From the NCBI RefSeq assembly GCF_000004075.3, contig NC_026657.2, positions 31,838,408 to 31,902,407 on the forward strand: a stretch of DNA of 64,000 nucleotides, read 5' to 3'. Below the pieces are notes generated by a model. The model did no database searches, was not told the origin of the DNA, and saw only the letters and a list, made by a program, of their open reading frames with translations. Positions within the stretch are counted from its first letter, which is position 1, and every line of letters starts with the position of its first letter. Below, piece after piece: positions 53,327 through 64,000 of the stretch. This stretch comes from Cucumis sativus (taxonomy: Eukaryota; Streptophyta; Magnoliopsida; Cucurbitales; Cucurbitaceae). The translations under genes were made by a program, and so were the position numbers.

Positions 53327-55330
53327 ATGATTTCTTCTTCACCAATGATCAGTTTCCTCTTCCTGGCCACCCTCGCTGCCTTCTTCGGCGGCACCGTCGT
53401 CCCCATACGATGTCTGCAGTTCGACTTCCCACTTTTCACCGACGTAAGCCAGAAGGAGCTTATTCTTCATAACAATGCTCGAATCTTTTTGAACGCTACT
53501 CAAGTCACGCCGGACGTCAGAGGAGATTCGATCACCAATAAATCCGGCAGGGCTGTTTACAAAGACCCATTTCTGATAAGACACGGAGGAAAGATTGCAA
53601 GTTTCAATACTACGTTCGAACTCAACATCAAGGCACAGACTCAACCTGGCGGCGAGGGATTGGCTTTCATTCTCGCTGCTAATCATTCCGTTCCAGGGGA
53701 TAGCTACGGTCAGTGGCTGGGGATTGTTAATGCTACCACAAATGGAACTCCAGAGGCCGGAATTATAGCGGTTGAGTTCGACACCAGTAAAAGTTATCCG
53801 GAAGATATCGATAGCAATCATGTGGGTTTGGATTTAAACAGCATTTATTCGATTGAACAAACGCCCATGTCGGAATTTGGTGTAGTTATTTCATCTGGAA
53901 TGTCATTTTTCTCCATGATTCAATTCGACGGTTTCAATATCTCTGTTTTTGTTTCCACGTCCAACAAAACAGAGGATCTCTTGAAAAACCGTGTCATTTT
54001 TCAGCCATTAAATCTCTCAATTCTTCCAGATGAAGTTTATGTTGGATTCTCAGCTTCCACAGGCAATTTCACGGAGTTAAACTGTGTGAAATCATGGCAA
54101 TTCAATGGAACAGATATCGGTGATCACAAAAAAAAAATCCGTCTCTGGATTTGGCTAACAGTCGCCGGAATTGGAGCTCTGCTAATCATTGGGGCTATTG
54201 TTGCAATCATCTTCCATATCTGTACAAGAGACAGAAGAATGAATCATCAAGAAGAATCATACGAAGGCCTAGAACATCAGCTTCAAGATTTCTCCATAAC
54301 CCCACAAGCTAAAAAATTTGAATTCAAAGAACTGAAGAAAGCCACAAACAATTTCGACCCAAAGAACAGGCTTGGAAAAGGCGGATTCGGAACAGTTTAC
54401 AAAGGAAATTTAATGAACAGGGAAGTAGCAGTGAAGAGAGTTTCAGAAGATTCACGTCAAGGGAAACAAGAATTCATAGCAGAAGTAGCAACAATTGGCA
54501 GTCTTCATCACAAAAACCTTGTGAAATTATTAGGATGGTCTTATGAAAAAAGAGATCTTCTTCTTGTTTATGAGTTCATGCCAAATGGTAGCTTAGACAA
54601 GCTAATCTTCAACAACAAAATGAATGGAACTCAAGTCAATCCAAATTGGGAAATAAGACACAACATAATCTGTGGAGTAGCTGAAGCATTAGACTACCTA
54701 CACAACGGTTGTGAAAAAACAGTTCTACATAGAGATGTGAAGTCCTCAAACATAATGTTGGATTCAAAATTCGTAGCGAAGTTAGGCGATTTCGGGTTAG
54801 CTAGAACGATGCAGCGAACTGAACAAACCCATCATTCGACAAAGGAGATAGCAGGGACACCGGGGTATATGGCACCAGAAATCTTCCTGACAAGTAGAGC
54901 AACAGCAGAAACTGATGTATACGCATATGGGGTATTGGTATTGGAGGTAATATGTGGGAGAAAGCCAGGGAATCCATTGGATTTAGGGAATTATGAAGGG
55001 AGTATAGCACATTGGGTATGGGAGTTTCATAAAGATGAGAGGCTTGTTGAAGCTGTTGATGAGAGTATTGAAGGGCAATTTGTGAAGGAAGAGATTGAAT
55101 ATTTGCTTATATTGGGATTGAGTTGCTGCCATCCAAATCCACTTGCAAGGCCAAGCATGAGGACTGTTTTGGCAGTGCTTAAAGGAGAAGCAAATCCACC
55201 AATCTTGCCTAATGAAAGACCTTCATTTGTTTGGCCTCCAATGCCACCATCATTCAAAGAAGATACTTCTGATAGCTCTCTTAAAGATAGTACTCACCTT
55301 GTTCCATTCACAGAACTTACTGGAAGATGA
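53327..55330 (+). CDS. L-type lectin receptor kinase, copy 1 (LecRK-S.5-like)
   Basis: Intronless, 667 aa, plasma-membrane receptor-like Ser/Thr kinase. The signal peptide covers about 1-29. The legume-lectin domain spans about 31-262, with the VEFDT and DIDSNHVGLDLNS segments that hold the metal-site region, and several N-glycosylation sequons. One membrane span lies at about 274-298 (WIWLTVAGIGALLIIGAIVA). The kinase is complete: glycine loop GKGGFG 350-355, catalytic lysine K370 (VAVK), HRDVKSSN with D470, DFG 488-490 and APE 516-518, so it is an RD kinase predicted active. The C-terminus FTELTGR matches the tail of copy 2. The distinctive segment GEANPPILPNERPSFVWPP supports the S.5 clade (Arabidopsis At5g06740, from memory). 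The first ATG at 53327 begins a good hydrophobic leader. A second ATG at 53345 is also usable. Ligand unknown. Confidence 0.95.
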   Translation: MISSSPMISFLFLATLAAFFGGTVVPIRCLQFDFPLFTDVSQKELILHNNARIFLNATQVTPDVRGDSITNKSGRAVYKDPFLIRHGGKIASFNTTFELNIKAQTQPGGEGLAFILAANHSVPGDSYGQWLGIVNATTNGTPEAGIIAVEFDTSKSYPEDIDSNHVGLDLNSIYSIEQTPMSEFGVVISSGMSFFSMIQFDGFNISVFVSTSNKTEDLLKNRVIFQPLNLSILPDEVYVGFSASTGNFTELNCVKSWQFNGTDIGDHKKKIRLWIWLTVAGIGALLIIGAIVAIIFHICTRDRRMNHQEESYEGLEHQLQDFSITPQAKKFEFKELKKATNNFDPKNRLGKGGFGTVYKGNLMNREVAVKRVSEDSRQGKQEFIAEVATIGSLHHKNLVKLLGWSYEKRDLLLVYEFMPNGSLDKLIFNNKMNGTQVNPNWEIRHNIICGVAEALDYLHNGCEKTVLHRDVKSSNIMLDSKFVAKLGDFGLARTMQRTEQTHHSTKEIAGTPGYMAPEIFLTSRATAETDVYAYGVLVLEVICGRKPGNPLDLGNYEGSIAHWVWEFHKDERLVEAVDESIEGQFVKEEIEYLLILGLSCCHPNPLARPSMRTVLAVLKGEANPPILPNERPSFVWPPMPPSFKEDTSDSSLKDSTHLVPFTELTGR

Positions 55331-57224
55331 AGTGGAAGCTATGTTTTTGTTTGTTTTTTCTTTCCATGAAATGGAGTAATGTATTTTTTATTTATTTATA
55401 GATTGTAAAAGGATAAAGTGTATCTCATTAATGTTTGTTTATTGGTAGACAGTGTTTAGATTTAACAGGTTATGTTATGTATGGGAGAAATGCTCATTTC
55501 TCTTGAAATGTTTTTGGTACATAGACAATGTAGCAATAATATTATGTTTGGATTTGCACATTATTAATGGGATTACGTAGATATTATGTAATACACCAAA
55601 GTCTTCCAACGGGTGTGATCATGATACATGAATTGTAACATATCATGTTGCTTCTTGTCACATGGCCGGGTGTAATTCTCAAGATATTTGTGCAAACAAA
55701 AAAACTCTCAAAGTTGTTTAGAAGTAATATTTTGACAGTTTTGGAAAATTTTCTCTACCACCCACAAGAGATTACTCACGGTAGTATTTGCATTTGAAGA
55801 TACAGATAACTCTCTTAGTCTTAAAATTAGCCAACACAAAACATGATGAAAGATGTTTTTCCACCGATAGAGTGATATATTTTTTGTTTATTGGTAGAAC
55901 AATACTTTGTTGCATTTCAAGATACATTTTCGATTTTTTAAAAAAAATATAAAAAGAATTAAGTTGAAAGATGTTCGTCTCTTATATCTAATGAGAAGTT
56001 TTTGACTGATTTTTTAGTTCAAATTCAAACTAGAAGCTTTTAGCTAAGAATATCGTCAAATTAATCTTTTACCCTAAAAGGAATTCAATAATGAGTCTAA
56101 TGCCAATTTTAATACTTAAGGTCATGAATTATACCATGACAAATAACCAATAACTTTTTAAATTCTACTTCTTGTTGATACTTAGCTTTCAAACGTTACA
56201 TGTTTACTTATTGGAATTATATGGCTTAATCTTTTGTTTGTGTATTTGCCATCATTTTTAAATCAATTAATGTAATCTGAAAAAGAATTTAAAATATTTA
56301 TTGAAAAAACCATATGTAAAAATGTAAAGCTAAAATTCTAAGAACGTGCAATGTTTGATAACATGGAATATAATGAATTTGTATGGATTTTATTTCCAAA
56401 TTCATATTTAGATAGAGCATTTTGCATTTGATTTGTGAATAAAGATTGTATTTTTATCTATAATTTTAGTTTTTGTGGTGACTTTACCATCATTATATTT
56501 TATTGAAAACTATATTGTTAAGTACGGACAAAATATTGAGCTGTCAAACATTTAAGAAACTTATACTATATAGTATAAATTATATTCAATTCTTTCAAAT
56601 CTTCGAAAAGTTTTGGAAATAAACAATAGGATGGGTGTTTCTATGAATTTTCTCTTTCATTTTTTCTACATCAAATAAAAGTCATATGAAAATGATCACC
56701 AGAGTAGGATAGATAGATACTATTTTGAGAAATTGTTATGAATAAATCAACTCAAGTTTCTAATATATTATTTCATTTTATTTAGGCGTATTTTCAAATA
56801 TAGTAAAATTTAATACTATATCGATCATAGATATAGATAATATTTTATAATTATTTTAACAATTATGTGATTTATAATTATTTTTGTATTAGATACTTGG
56901 AAAATAAATAACAATATTAAATTGATTTTGAGTGTTTAGGGTTGTATTTAATAGATGTTAATGATTTGAAGGACACAGAAGTATAAAATAAACTCTACCA
57001 CTTAGGAGAAATTTCTCCACAATTTTATAAATAATACAAAAGTTATGCATTGATTATAGTTCTTAACGTAGCCTTCAATTTTATAAAAAGGTGGAGACAT
57101 GGAAAGTTTTATCGTAAGCTAAAGAAAACAACAAAACTTCTTTTTCTGTTCTTAGAATTAGAAAGGGGAAGTTTCAATGGAGTCTCTGTGAAACGCCATT
57201 GTTTTCTCTCAAGAGCCAAAGACG
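55331..57224. other. Spacer between tandem lectin receptor kinases
   Basis: 1.9 kb of AT-rich sequence with the 3' UTR of copy 1 and the promoter of copy 2. An ATG at 57178 opens a four-codon uORF (MESL, stop at 57190-57192) ahead of the copy 2 start. No other gene was seen. Confidence 0.6.
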
Positions 57225-59201
57225 ATGAGATGTTGTAAAGCAATAATTAGGATTCTCCTGTTCTTTGCCACCTTCTTCAGATGCACCATCAACCCCACAC
57301 TTTGCTTCGATTTTGACTTCCCATTCTTCGATGACGATAGTGATACTGAGCTCATTCTGAGTAACAATGTTCGCATCTTCGACCGCGCACTTCGAGTGAC
57401 GCCAGACATAGGAGGAGCTTCGGTCTCCAATGAATATGGAAGGGCTGTTTACAAAAGGCCATTCAAGCTGAAAAACAATGGTAAAGTCAATTCTTTTGCC
57501 ACCAGCTTCGAGTTTGACGTCAGCCCACAAACGTTGCCTGAGGGTGGTGAAGGGCTGGCGTTCATACTCACTGCGGAACCTTCTCCTCCTGCCAGCAGCT
57601 ATGGACAGTGGCTGGGGATTGTCAACGCCTCAACTAATGGAACGTCGAATGCGAAAATAGTGGCTATCGAATTTGACACAAGGAAGAACTTCCCACAAGA
57701 CATTGATAGCAACCACGTGGGCTTAAACGTAAACAGTGTCTACTCCATTGCTCAACAGCCATTACTGGGGTTTGGCGTTAATCTTTCATCCGCCAACTTT
57801 CTTTATGGGACTATCGTATTTGATGGGAACAACGTTTCTATCTATGTTACCACGTCCATCTTCAAAGAGGACCAACTAAAAAATCTCGTCATTTTTCAAC
57901 CCTTGGACCTCTCCATCCTCCCAGACGACATTTTCGTGGGCTTCTCAGCTTCAACAGGCAATTATACGCAGTTGAATGGTGTGAAATCGTGGAAGTTCTT
58001 CAGCGAAGATTCTCGCCAAGGAAAAGAAACTCCAGCCTGGGTTTGGCTCATAGTAGCCGGAGTCGGATGTGGGGTTGCCCTTGCCTTCTTTGTCTGGGTG
58101 CAGAGACCTCGAGTGAATCATTTGGAGGAGCCATACGGATCAGACATAGAACATCAGCTTCAACTTTTATCCATAGCCCCACGAGCCAAAAAGTTTGAAT
58201 TCAGAGAACTCCAGAAGATAACAGACAATTTTGATCCTAAGAACATGCTTGGAAAAGGTGGTTTTGGAACCGTTTACAAAGGAAACTTGCTGGATAAAGA
58301 GGTAGCAATCAAGAGAATCTCAAAGGATTCACGTCAAGGGAAGCAAGAGTTCATTGCAGAAGTGGCTACTATTGGTAGCCTACATCACAAAAACCTCGTA
58401 AAGCTAACCGGATGGTGCTATGAGGAAAGAGATCTTCTGCTCATATACGAGTACATGCCTAATGGCAGCTTGGACAAGTTGATATTTGGCTACAGTGAGA
58501 TGAATGGAATGGATCCTGCACCAAACTGGGAAACTAGACGAAACATAATCTATGGGGTGGCAGAGGCTTTGAATTATCTTCACAATGAATGTGAGAAAAC
58601 AGTCCTCCATCGAGATATAAAGGCATCCAATGTGATGTTAGACTCAAAATTTGAAGCCAAGTTGGGAGATTTCGGATTGGCTCGAACAATATGTCGAACC
58701 GAACAGACCCATCACTCAACAAGAGCGATAGCAGGAACACCAGGATACATGGCTCCAGAGATTTTGCTAACTAGTAGAGCTACGAGAGAAACAGACGTAT
58801 ATTCCTTTGGAGTTCTTATTCTCGAAGTTATATGCGGAAGAAGGCCTGGGAATCCATCTGAGCTTGGTGGCTACAACGGCAGTCTCGCGCACTGGGCATG
58901 GGAGTTTCACAGGGAAGGGAAAATTGTTGAAGTTGTGGATGAGAGAATTGAAGGACAATTCGTTAAGGAAGAAATAGAGTTTCCATTAATTCTGGGGATA
59001 GCTTGTTGTCAACCTAACCCCATCCAAAGGCCCACCATGAAAATTGCTTTGCAGGTGCTCAAAGGGGAAGCAAACCCACCAATTTTACCAAATGAGTGGC
59101 CTTCATTTGTGTGGCCTCCCATACCCCCATCATTCAAAGGAGACGCAAACAACTTACCGGAAGAAGCCCCGCTTACTCTAACAGAACTTACTGGAAGATG
59201 A
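57225..59201 (+). CDS. L-type lectin receptor kinase, copy 2 (LecRK-S.5-like)
   Basis: Intronless, 658 aa, in tandem and same orientation with copy 1. The signal peptide covers about 1-26 and the lectin domain about 28-257, with IEFDT at 148-152 and DIDSNHVGLN. One membrane span lies at about 271-291. The kinase has GKGGFG 343-348, K363 (AIK), HRDIKASN with D464, DFG 482-484 and APE 510-512, so it is a predicted active RD kinase. The C-terminus TELTGR is the same as copy 1. Unlike copy 1, the segment just before the membrane is SEDSRQGKE (260-268), which repeats the start of the kinase QGKQEF region (SKDSRQGKQEF, 366-376). The lectin region differs more from copy 1 than the kinase does, as expected for diverging ligand recognition. 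Ligand unknown. Confidence 0.95.
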   Translation: MRCCKAIIRILLFFATFFRCTINPTLCFDFDFPFFDDDSDTELILSNNVRIFDRALRVTPDIGGASVSNEYGRAVYKRPFKLKNNGKVNSFATSFEFDVSPQTLPEGGEGLAFILTAEPSPPASSYGQWLGIVNASTNGTSNAKIVAIEFDTRKNFPQDIDSNHVGLNVNSVYSIAQQPLLGFGVNLSSANFLYGTIVFDGNNVSIYVTTSIFKEDQLKNLVIFQPLDLSILPDDIFVGFSASTGNYTQLNGVKSWKFFSEDSRQGKETPAWVWLIVAGVGCGVALAFFVWVQRPRVNHLEEPYGSDIEHQLQLLSIAPRAKKFEFRELQKITDNFDPKNMLGKGGFGTVYKGNLLDKEVAIKRISKDSRQGKQEFIAEVATIGSLHHKNLVKLTGWCYEERDLLLIYEYMPNGSLDKLIFGYSEMNGMDPAPNWETRRNIIYGVAEALNYLHNECEKTVLHRDIKASNVMLDSKFEAKLGDFGLARTICRTEQTHHSTRAIAGTPGYMAPEILLTSRATRETDVYSFGVLILEVICGRRPGNPSELGGYNGSLAHWAWEFHREGKIVEVVDERIEGQFVKEEIEFPLILGIACCQPNPIQRPTMKIALQVLKGEANPPILPNEWPSFVWPPIPPSFKGDANNLPEEAPLTLTELTGR

Positions 59202-60225
59202 TATTCTAATGAAAGGTTTTGTTCCTCTTCATGCCCTGACTGTTCTCTCCCTCTTGTCGCCCTTTCAAGGATTGGGAGTGCTAGTGTTAGATCCCACATA
59301 ATACTTTTCTCTGTAGCATTCGACTCTTCTAATCCATCCCCACCTATATAGTTTAGGGGTAGAAAGTTAATGGAGATAAGATCGAGAGGCTTCAAAACTG
59401 AAAGTGGGTTGCCTAGAAATTCTACAGTCTAGCCTGCAAATGAGGTGATAGAGGACTCTTCCTTTATTTCCTTGAAGTTCATCCAAGAAAATAGAAATGA
59501 CATAAGAAGTAATCACCTGACGTGTGATGATTCTCCAATATAAGTGGTATAAATAAACTCCTCAATATAGCTATGGATGTCACTCTTCCATTGAAACCTT
59601 GGGAAAGTATCAAGTTATTAACAACTTCAGACAAAAACCCCCTGGATAAAATTGACTGGTGAGATCTCTAAACTTGTCTTCAAGTTTGGATGAAATGCAT
59701 CCCACGTTCAACTTAAAGTACTCTTCTAGTATCTTCTGTGCGTAGATGCATATTACGTTTACAACAAAAGGTATACATAGTTCTCTTTCTGACAAATTAG
59801 TAACATTCATTATCCCACTAGATGGCACGGATTGAAATGAGCATAAATCCATGGACTACCAAACTAAAGAATGCAAGAACTAAGATTATAAAGTAACAAA
59901 ATAATTAATCATAATCCTTAAACCAATTTTCACAATCCTCAACATCACTACAATTAACTATCTATTTCTAAAGCTACAGTAACTTTACATTAGAACAATG
60001 AAGTCCATATAAGAATGGCGCAAGATTTGGGAAGAGAAGAGAAAGAAATTTAAAATTAAGACATTTATCAACTATCATCAACTGCTGAGGAATATGTTTG
60101 AGATAATTGGTATATATCATAAACCTAATGAGGATCCGTTCAAAAAATTGATGGTGTGAGTAACCTAAAGTCATCACCACCATTAATAAAGGGGTGAATG
60201 AGGAGAAATATGAAGCAGCAGCAAC
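59202..60225. other. Intergenic between lectin kinase and MTP5-like gene
   Basis: Contains the 3' UTRs of the two convergent genes. About 59220-59860 is less AT-rich and has an open frame on the minus strand (59610-59852), but no motif I recognise, so no gene is called. Confidence 0.5.
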
Positions 60226-63200
60226 TCAAGCATCTTCAGTTTGCACTGTTAAGTCCTGTATGCCCAATTCGTGATACATGTCATGCGCAAATTCAAGTGC
60301 CTGGCGACTGTCCGTTCCTTTCTTTGTCTGATCTCATCAACATGAGAACATAAAAATCAGATGTACACGAAGGAACTACTAGGCAACATCACAACATGAC
60401 AAAAAGGATTATTAACTGTGGCATATACATAATAATGTTAGAAATGATAGAAAGCTTAACCCTACCGTTAAAGAGAGAGAGCCAATAACTTGACCAGGTA
60501 CTAATTCCCAAAATCGCGCTTGAGTGATTTCTACTATGTCTTCACGTGATGTAATCTGACCAAACATAGAAATATGAACATTCTTCCACTGTAGAGTAGA
60601 TTACAAGTGATAACAAATATAGTACATTTCATAATTTCATTTGACCCATGAGTTAAAGTATGGCTAAAAATTGACACCAAACATTTTGTTCAAAAAATCA
60701 ATTATGCTTATTCATTCAGATTCTTAGATTTTGTTCATTGAAAATCAAGTAATATTTTTACTTAATATGTGAGCACATGGAAAGCGTGTATTCTCCCTTT
60801 TTATTTCCTAATACAGATTTGGGTATCCCCTTAAACGTAATATTTGACCAAATGCATTTTTCTAGGAGAATTAAACGTGCAGTCTTCATTTCTTTTAAGT
60901 ATGTGTTACCATTCCCGTTTTAATGAGATGGTTGCAAACAAACCATGCGGTTTGTCTATTTTGCAAATCATACCTATGTTTTGAAAATGATAGCTGCAAA
61001 TGCATTCTAGTTTAGTTTAAATAAGTATTATCTTAAGAGAAGTGAGTAGAAACTTCAATTAAAAAAGCAATGCAAATGCGTTCTAGTTCAAGATACAATG
61101 AAACATAACGGCCAAGTACAACCAAGAGGAGAATATAAAACTCTAATCGATCTCAAACAAAAATCCAAATGGCAGCTAATTTTGAAAGGCTCAAAGAAGA
61201 AACTTTAATTTAAAAAGCAATGCCTGTGCTTTTATAGGAAAACGTAGTATAAGTATTTCTGTTAAGAGAACCACCATGGGTTTATTATCCAAGTCCTAGA
61301 CTCCCAGTGACAATAAGAGTGTAAAATTGGCGTTTAAATATAGTAAGCAATTGAATTTTGAGCAACAAAAAGAACCCTTGGTTATCTAAAAACAGAAAAC
61401 AACCCAACTCTCAAATGGTCACTTAATTTTTTAAGTTTAGAGACGTAAGTTTAAGAAGAAAAAAGTTATGGAATTCACTTTTTGAAGAAAAAAATATAAA
61501 AAAGATATCAAAATAAGTCCTCATGGTTCAGATTATTTCATAACTTCCCTTGTGCATGATATATAATGCATGTTTATGCACAAACCTGTCTCCAACACTT
61601 GCTTAATGCCGAAGTTGGAATGCTAGGCGGTGCCATTTGAAGTAAAACACCACTGGTTGCTTTAAAGAGAGGCATGACGATCATAAAGACTGTAATTGAA
61701 ACCAGTCCTAAGCATAAAACTTCAGCATTTTGTACCCTGAAAAGGAGGATAAGTAAGTCCCAAGTGAGTTTGAGTTGAAGCAGACAACTACGAAAAAAGG
61801 GTCAGTTCATTTGTGCACTGGTAGTTTACCCAAGAGACAAAAACCAGGACGCCAGTATCAGACCTGCACTGAGAACCATTGACAAAAATGTGTTAAAGAT
61901 ACATGACACCAAAAGAATATTTATATTCCCAAAGAAAGCATATTCACATGCGGTTACAAAAAGAGCCAGCATGCATGTAGAAATGAAAGAAAAACGGGGA
62001 GAAGAATATATTTTACCTGCGGATAGAATCTGCGAGAACATGCAAGCAAATTGAATGGTAGTTCATATCTTCAGCTTTTCTGTAGACTAAAACCAACGAT
62101 CTAGGGATGAGACAATCATCATAGTCACAAAGGAAATACTAAGGGCACCACTGAATGCAACATGGTAATCTACTACATTAGTGTCACTCCAATTATCCAA
62201 ATAAAACACATTAGAACTAGTAATAAAATTTCCACTGATAAATGCATAATTCAGAATCTAAAGATGTCTTCTCATAACTCAAGGGCACAGTTGTACAACT
62301 GATAGAACAAGTTTTATTCAAGTGAATTTAAAGATGGAACTGAAACTTTTTCTTTTCTTTTTTAATTTTAGAACTACATAGACATAAACCTCAAAGTATA
62401 AATTATGATGATTGTACTATGTATATTTAACCTTCACAATTAGGTTTTAATATTTGCTCTTGAAAATGAGGCAATATGTTAATGTAGAGCTGTATTACAA
62501 GTATGAGATTCTGAAAATACAATCATACGTTCACACTTGAATAAATATTTCTTTTACGAAGACCTAATTAAATATTATAGATACATATAAATTAACACAG
62601 GCAGAAAAACTGGATGAAACAACCTAATAGGCTGTAGTTACTTGTTACATAAAACATCCTACGCATAGTCACTGAAAGATCCTTAATGTAACACACACAA
62701 TCCTGAATTGAATATAACAATAAACAATTCTTATCCATGAAATTTAAGAATCAATGGAGTTAGGCGAAAAGTAATGAAACGATCAGATGATGTAACCTAA
62801 AACAGGGGACTCACCAAGATTAATGCGGGCATAGTTCCTGAAGAACCAAACACCAATAAGATTGACCAATAAATTTGTTACGGCCGAGACAATTAAGTAG
62901 TGCCTGAAAGGTGAAAATAGTTGTTAGATATGCATAAATACTATGTCATCGATACAAAATAAAAGCACAAGAACTCATTCATTATGTCCACCTTAAAAAT
63001 AATTTTAATTAAAAGTTTGATTGGTTTCACATATAAAAGTGATTCTACATATGTCAATTTTCCATAAAATGATGGAATAATTATCGAAGTGGGTTTTTTT
63101 TATGTCCTGGTATTCTTTCTTTCTAGTAAGAAATCATGCTTTCATTGAAAAAAATGAAATGTATGCTTCCATAGAAGTGTTCAATGTTAGTATTGTGACC

Positions 63201-63593
63201 ATGTCCCATAGTACAATCTATCACCATATCTGTCTGTCCGATGGACATGAATCCTGCCAGCTAAAAATTACTATCAGAAGAAAAAATTAAAAAATTTGCA
63301 TAATGAAAACACCTAACCATCAAGGTTAATTAGTTTATGGTACACATAGGGAAACTAGGAACCTAAACCATAAAAAGATGTGATAAGCGGTTAGAGCCTG
63401 AAAACAGAAAAATATATTACTGACAGGAGATTCAGTGTGGAAAAACTAGTAGATTGCATTAGTAAAAACCAACAGTTATATTACATCTCCAAAACAATGT
63501 TTTGGGAACTACTTACTTGTGTTCAGATTCATCTTGTATAAAAGCATGAAGTGCTTCCACGGCTAACGAGAATGACAGAAACAGCAGAAATAG
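60226..63593 (-). CDS. MTP5: MTP5-like cation diffusion facilitator (zinc transporter), 5' end outside window
   Basis: Partial gene: the last seven exons, 205 codons plus stop, with the 5' exons beyond the right edge. Exons in transcription order: 63593-63517, 62903-62815, 62086-62017, 61868-61830, 61736-61586, 60555-60466, 60327-60226. Phases join throughout. CDF/ZnT family transporters move Zn2+ out of the cytosol into secretory compartments. Plant MTP5 is reported in the Golgi with MTP12 (from memory). Membrane segments are visible in LFLLFLSFSLAVEALHAFI, IVSAVTNLLVNLIGVWFF, GLILASWFLSLG and AEVLCLGLVSITVFMIVMPL. HVLAD within ICLHVLADSIRS is the HxxxD metal site of the fifth helix. A cytosolic C-terminal domain follows (QMAPPSIPTSAL, ITSREDIVEITQARFWELVPGQVIGSLSL, QDLTVQTEDA). 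The first HxxxD site should lie off-window. No frame damage was seen. Confidence 0.88.
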
Positions 63594-64000
63594 CTGTCTA
63601 CACATGTAACGGAGTAGTAAATGTCCAGGTAGCAAAAAGGAATAATAAATAGAACTTTAGTTCCAAAGCTAAATGAAATAAAAATTTCACGTACATGATT
63701 TGTAAGAAATGTATTGACAAATCAAATCACTTCAAGAGATTAAGAAAATTAGAAAAATCAGAAGATCAGCAAGAAGCAACTATGACTATGAAAGGAAATT
63801 ATCATCCAGAACTGAAGTTCAAAGTGAAACATCATTCTGCTCCAAGAGGTTTATATCCATTTAAAAAACCAGGTTCTTGCTTCTTCTCCACTGAGATATC
63901 TGGTTATGAATAATTGAAAAGCAAAGTAACACTTTTTATAAGCTTATAAGTAAGCAAAGAATTTTTTTGTTCTTTTTTGAAAACCGAAGAAATACTTCTT
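63594..64000. other. Intron of MTP5-like gene, running off window
   Basis: No further exon of the transporter was recognised here. A plus-strand open frame at 63695-63913 has no family resemblance. Confidence 0.5.

Noticed and set aside
53339-53821. Long antisense open frames inside the lectin receptor kinase genes
   Set aside because: Shadow frames opposite a strongly supported coding sequence.
59610-59852. Minus-strand 80-codon open frame between the lectin kinase and MTP5-like genes
   Set aside because: Some coding-like texture but no match to MTP5 or any family I know. Likely chance or decayed repeat.
1-64000. CRISPR arrays, phage genes or bacterial defence systems
   Set aside because: All recognisable genes are plant nuclear genes. 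No spaced repeats or prokaryotic operons are present.

Overview
This window looks like nuclear DNA of a eudicot. The evidence is multi-exon genes with GT-AG introns, plant-only families (class II HD-ZIP, TBL, DC1, WRC, L-type lectin kinases) and very AT-rich spacers with many SSRs. A cucurbit would fit the compact, AT-rich style, but that is a guess. I see no bacterial operon, CRISPR array or intact transposon.

Layout: (1) 233-3072, minus strand, a six-exon 3-methyladenine DNA glycosylase. (2) 5109-6696, plus strand, a three-exon Hsp90 co-chaperone (Aha1). The spacer between these two holds a GC-rich, organelle-like island. (3) 8090-8940, minus strand, a broken L-type lectin receptor kinase relic. 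(4) 12406-14922, plus strand, a five-exon TBR/TBL1 polysaccharide O-acetyltransferase. (5) 21611-23653, minus strand, a four-exon HD-ZIP II gene very like HAT14. (6) 23.7-38.2 kb, a gene-poor stretch with SSRs, a telomere-like/G-rich motif and possible repeat debris. (7) 38321-39595, minus strand, an RNF185/MUSE-like RING-HC E3 ligase. (8) 42015-43752, plus strand, a four-exon WRC-domain nuclear protein. (9) 48822-49583, plus strand, a three-DC1-domain protein. (10) 53327-55330 and 57225-59201, plus strand, two tandem intronless L-type lectin receptor kinases with complete kinase motifs. (11) 60226-63593, minus strand, the 3' seven exons of an MTP5-like zinc transporter that runs off the right edge.

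The genes do not form a single pathway. They are ordinary housekeeping, cell-wall, transcription, ubiquitin and receptor genes. The most striking large-scale observation is that the order appears to interleave gene sets that, from memory, lie in separate Arabidopsis blocks (At3g12040-At3g12100, At5g06700-At5g06740 and possibly At2g42030-At2g42060). This suggests the window keeps a less fractionated ancestral order. Small-scale points of interest are an upstream ORF whose stop overlaps the Aha1 start codon, a 37-bp tandem duplication across a stop codon, the lesions of the lectin kinase pseudogene, and a kinase-derived peptide motif repeated just before the membrane span of one receptor. All exon boundaries were inferred by eye from splice signals, reading phase and family alignment.
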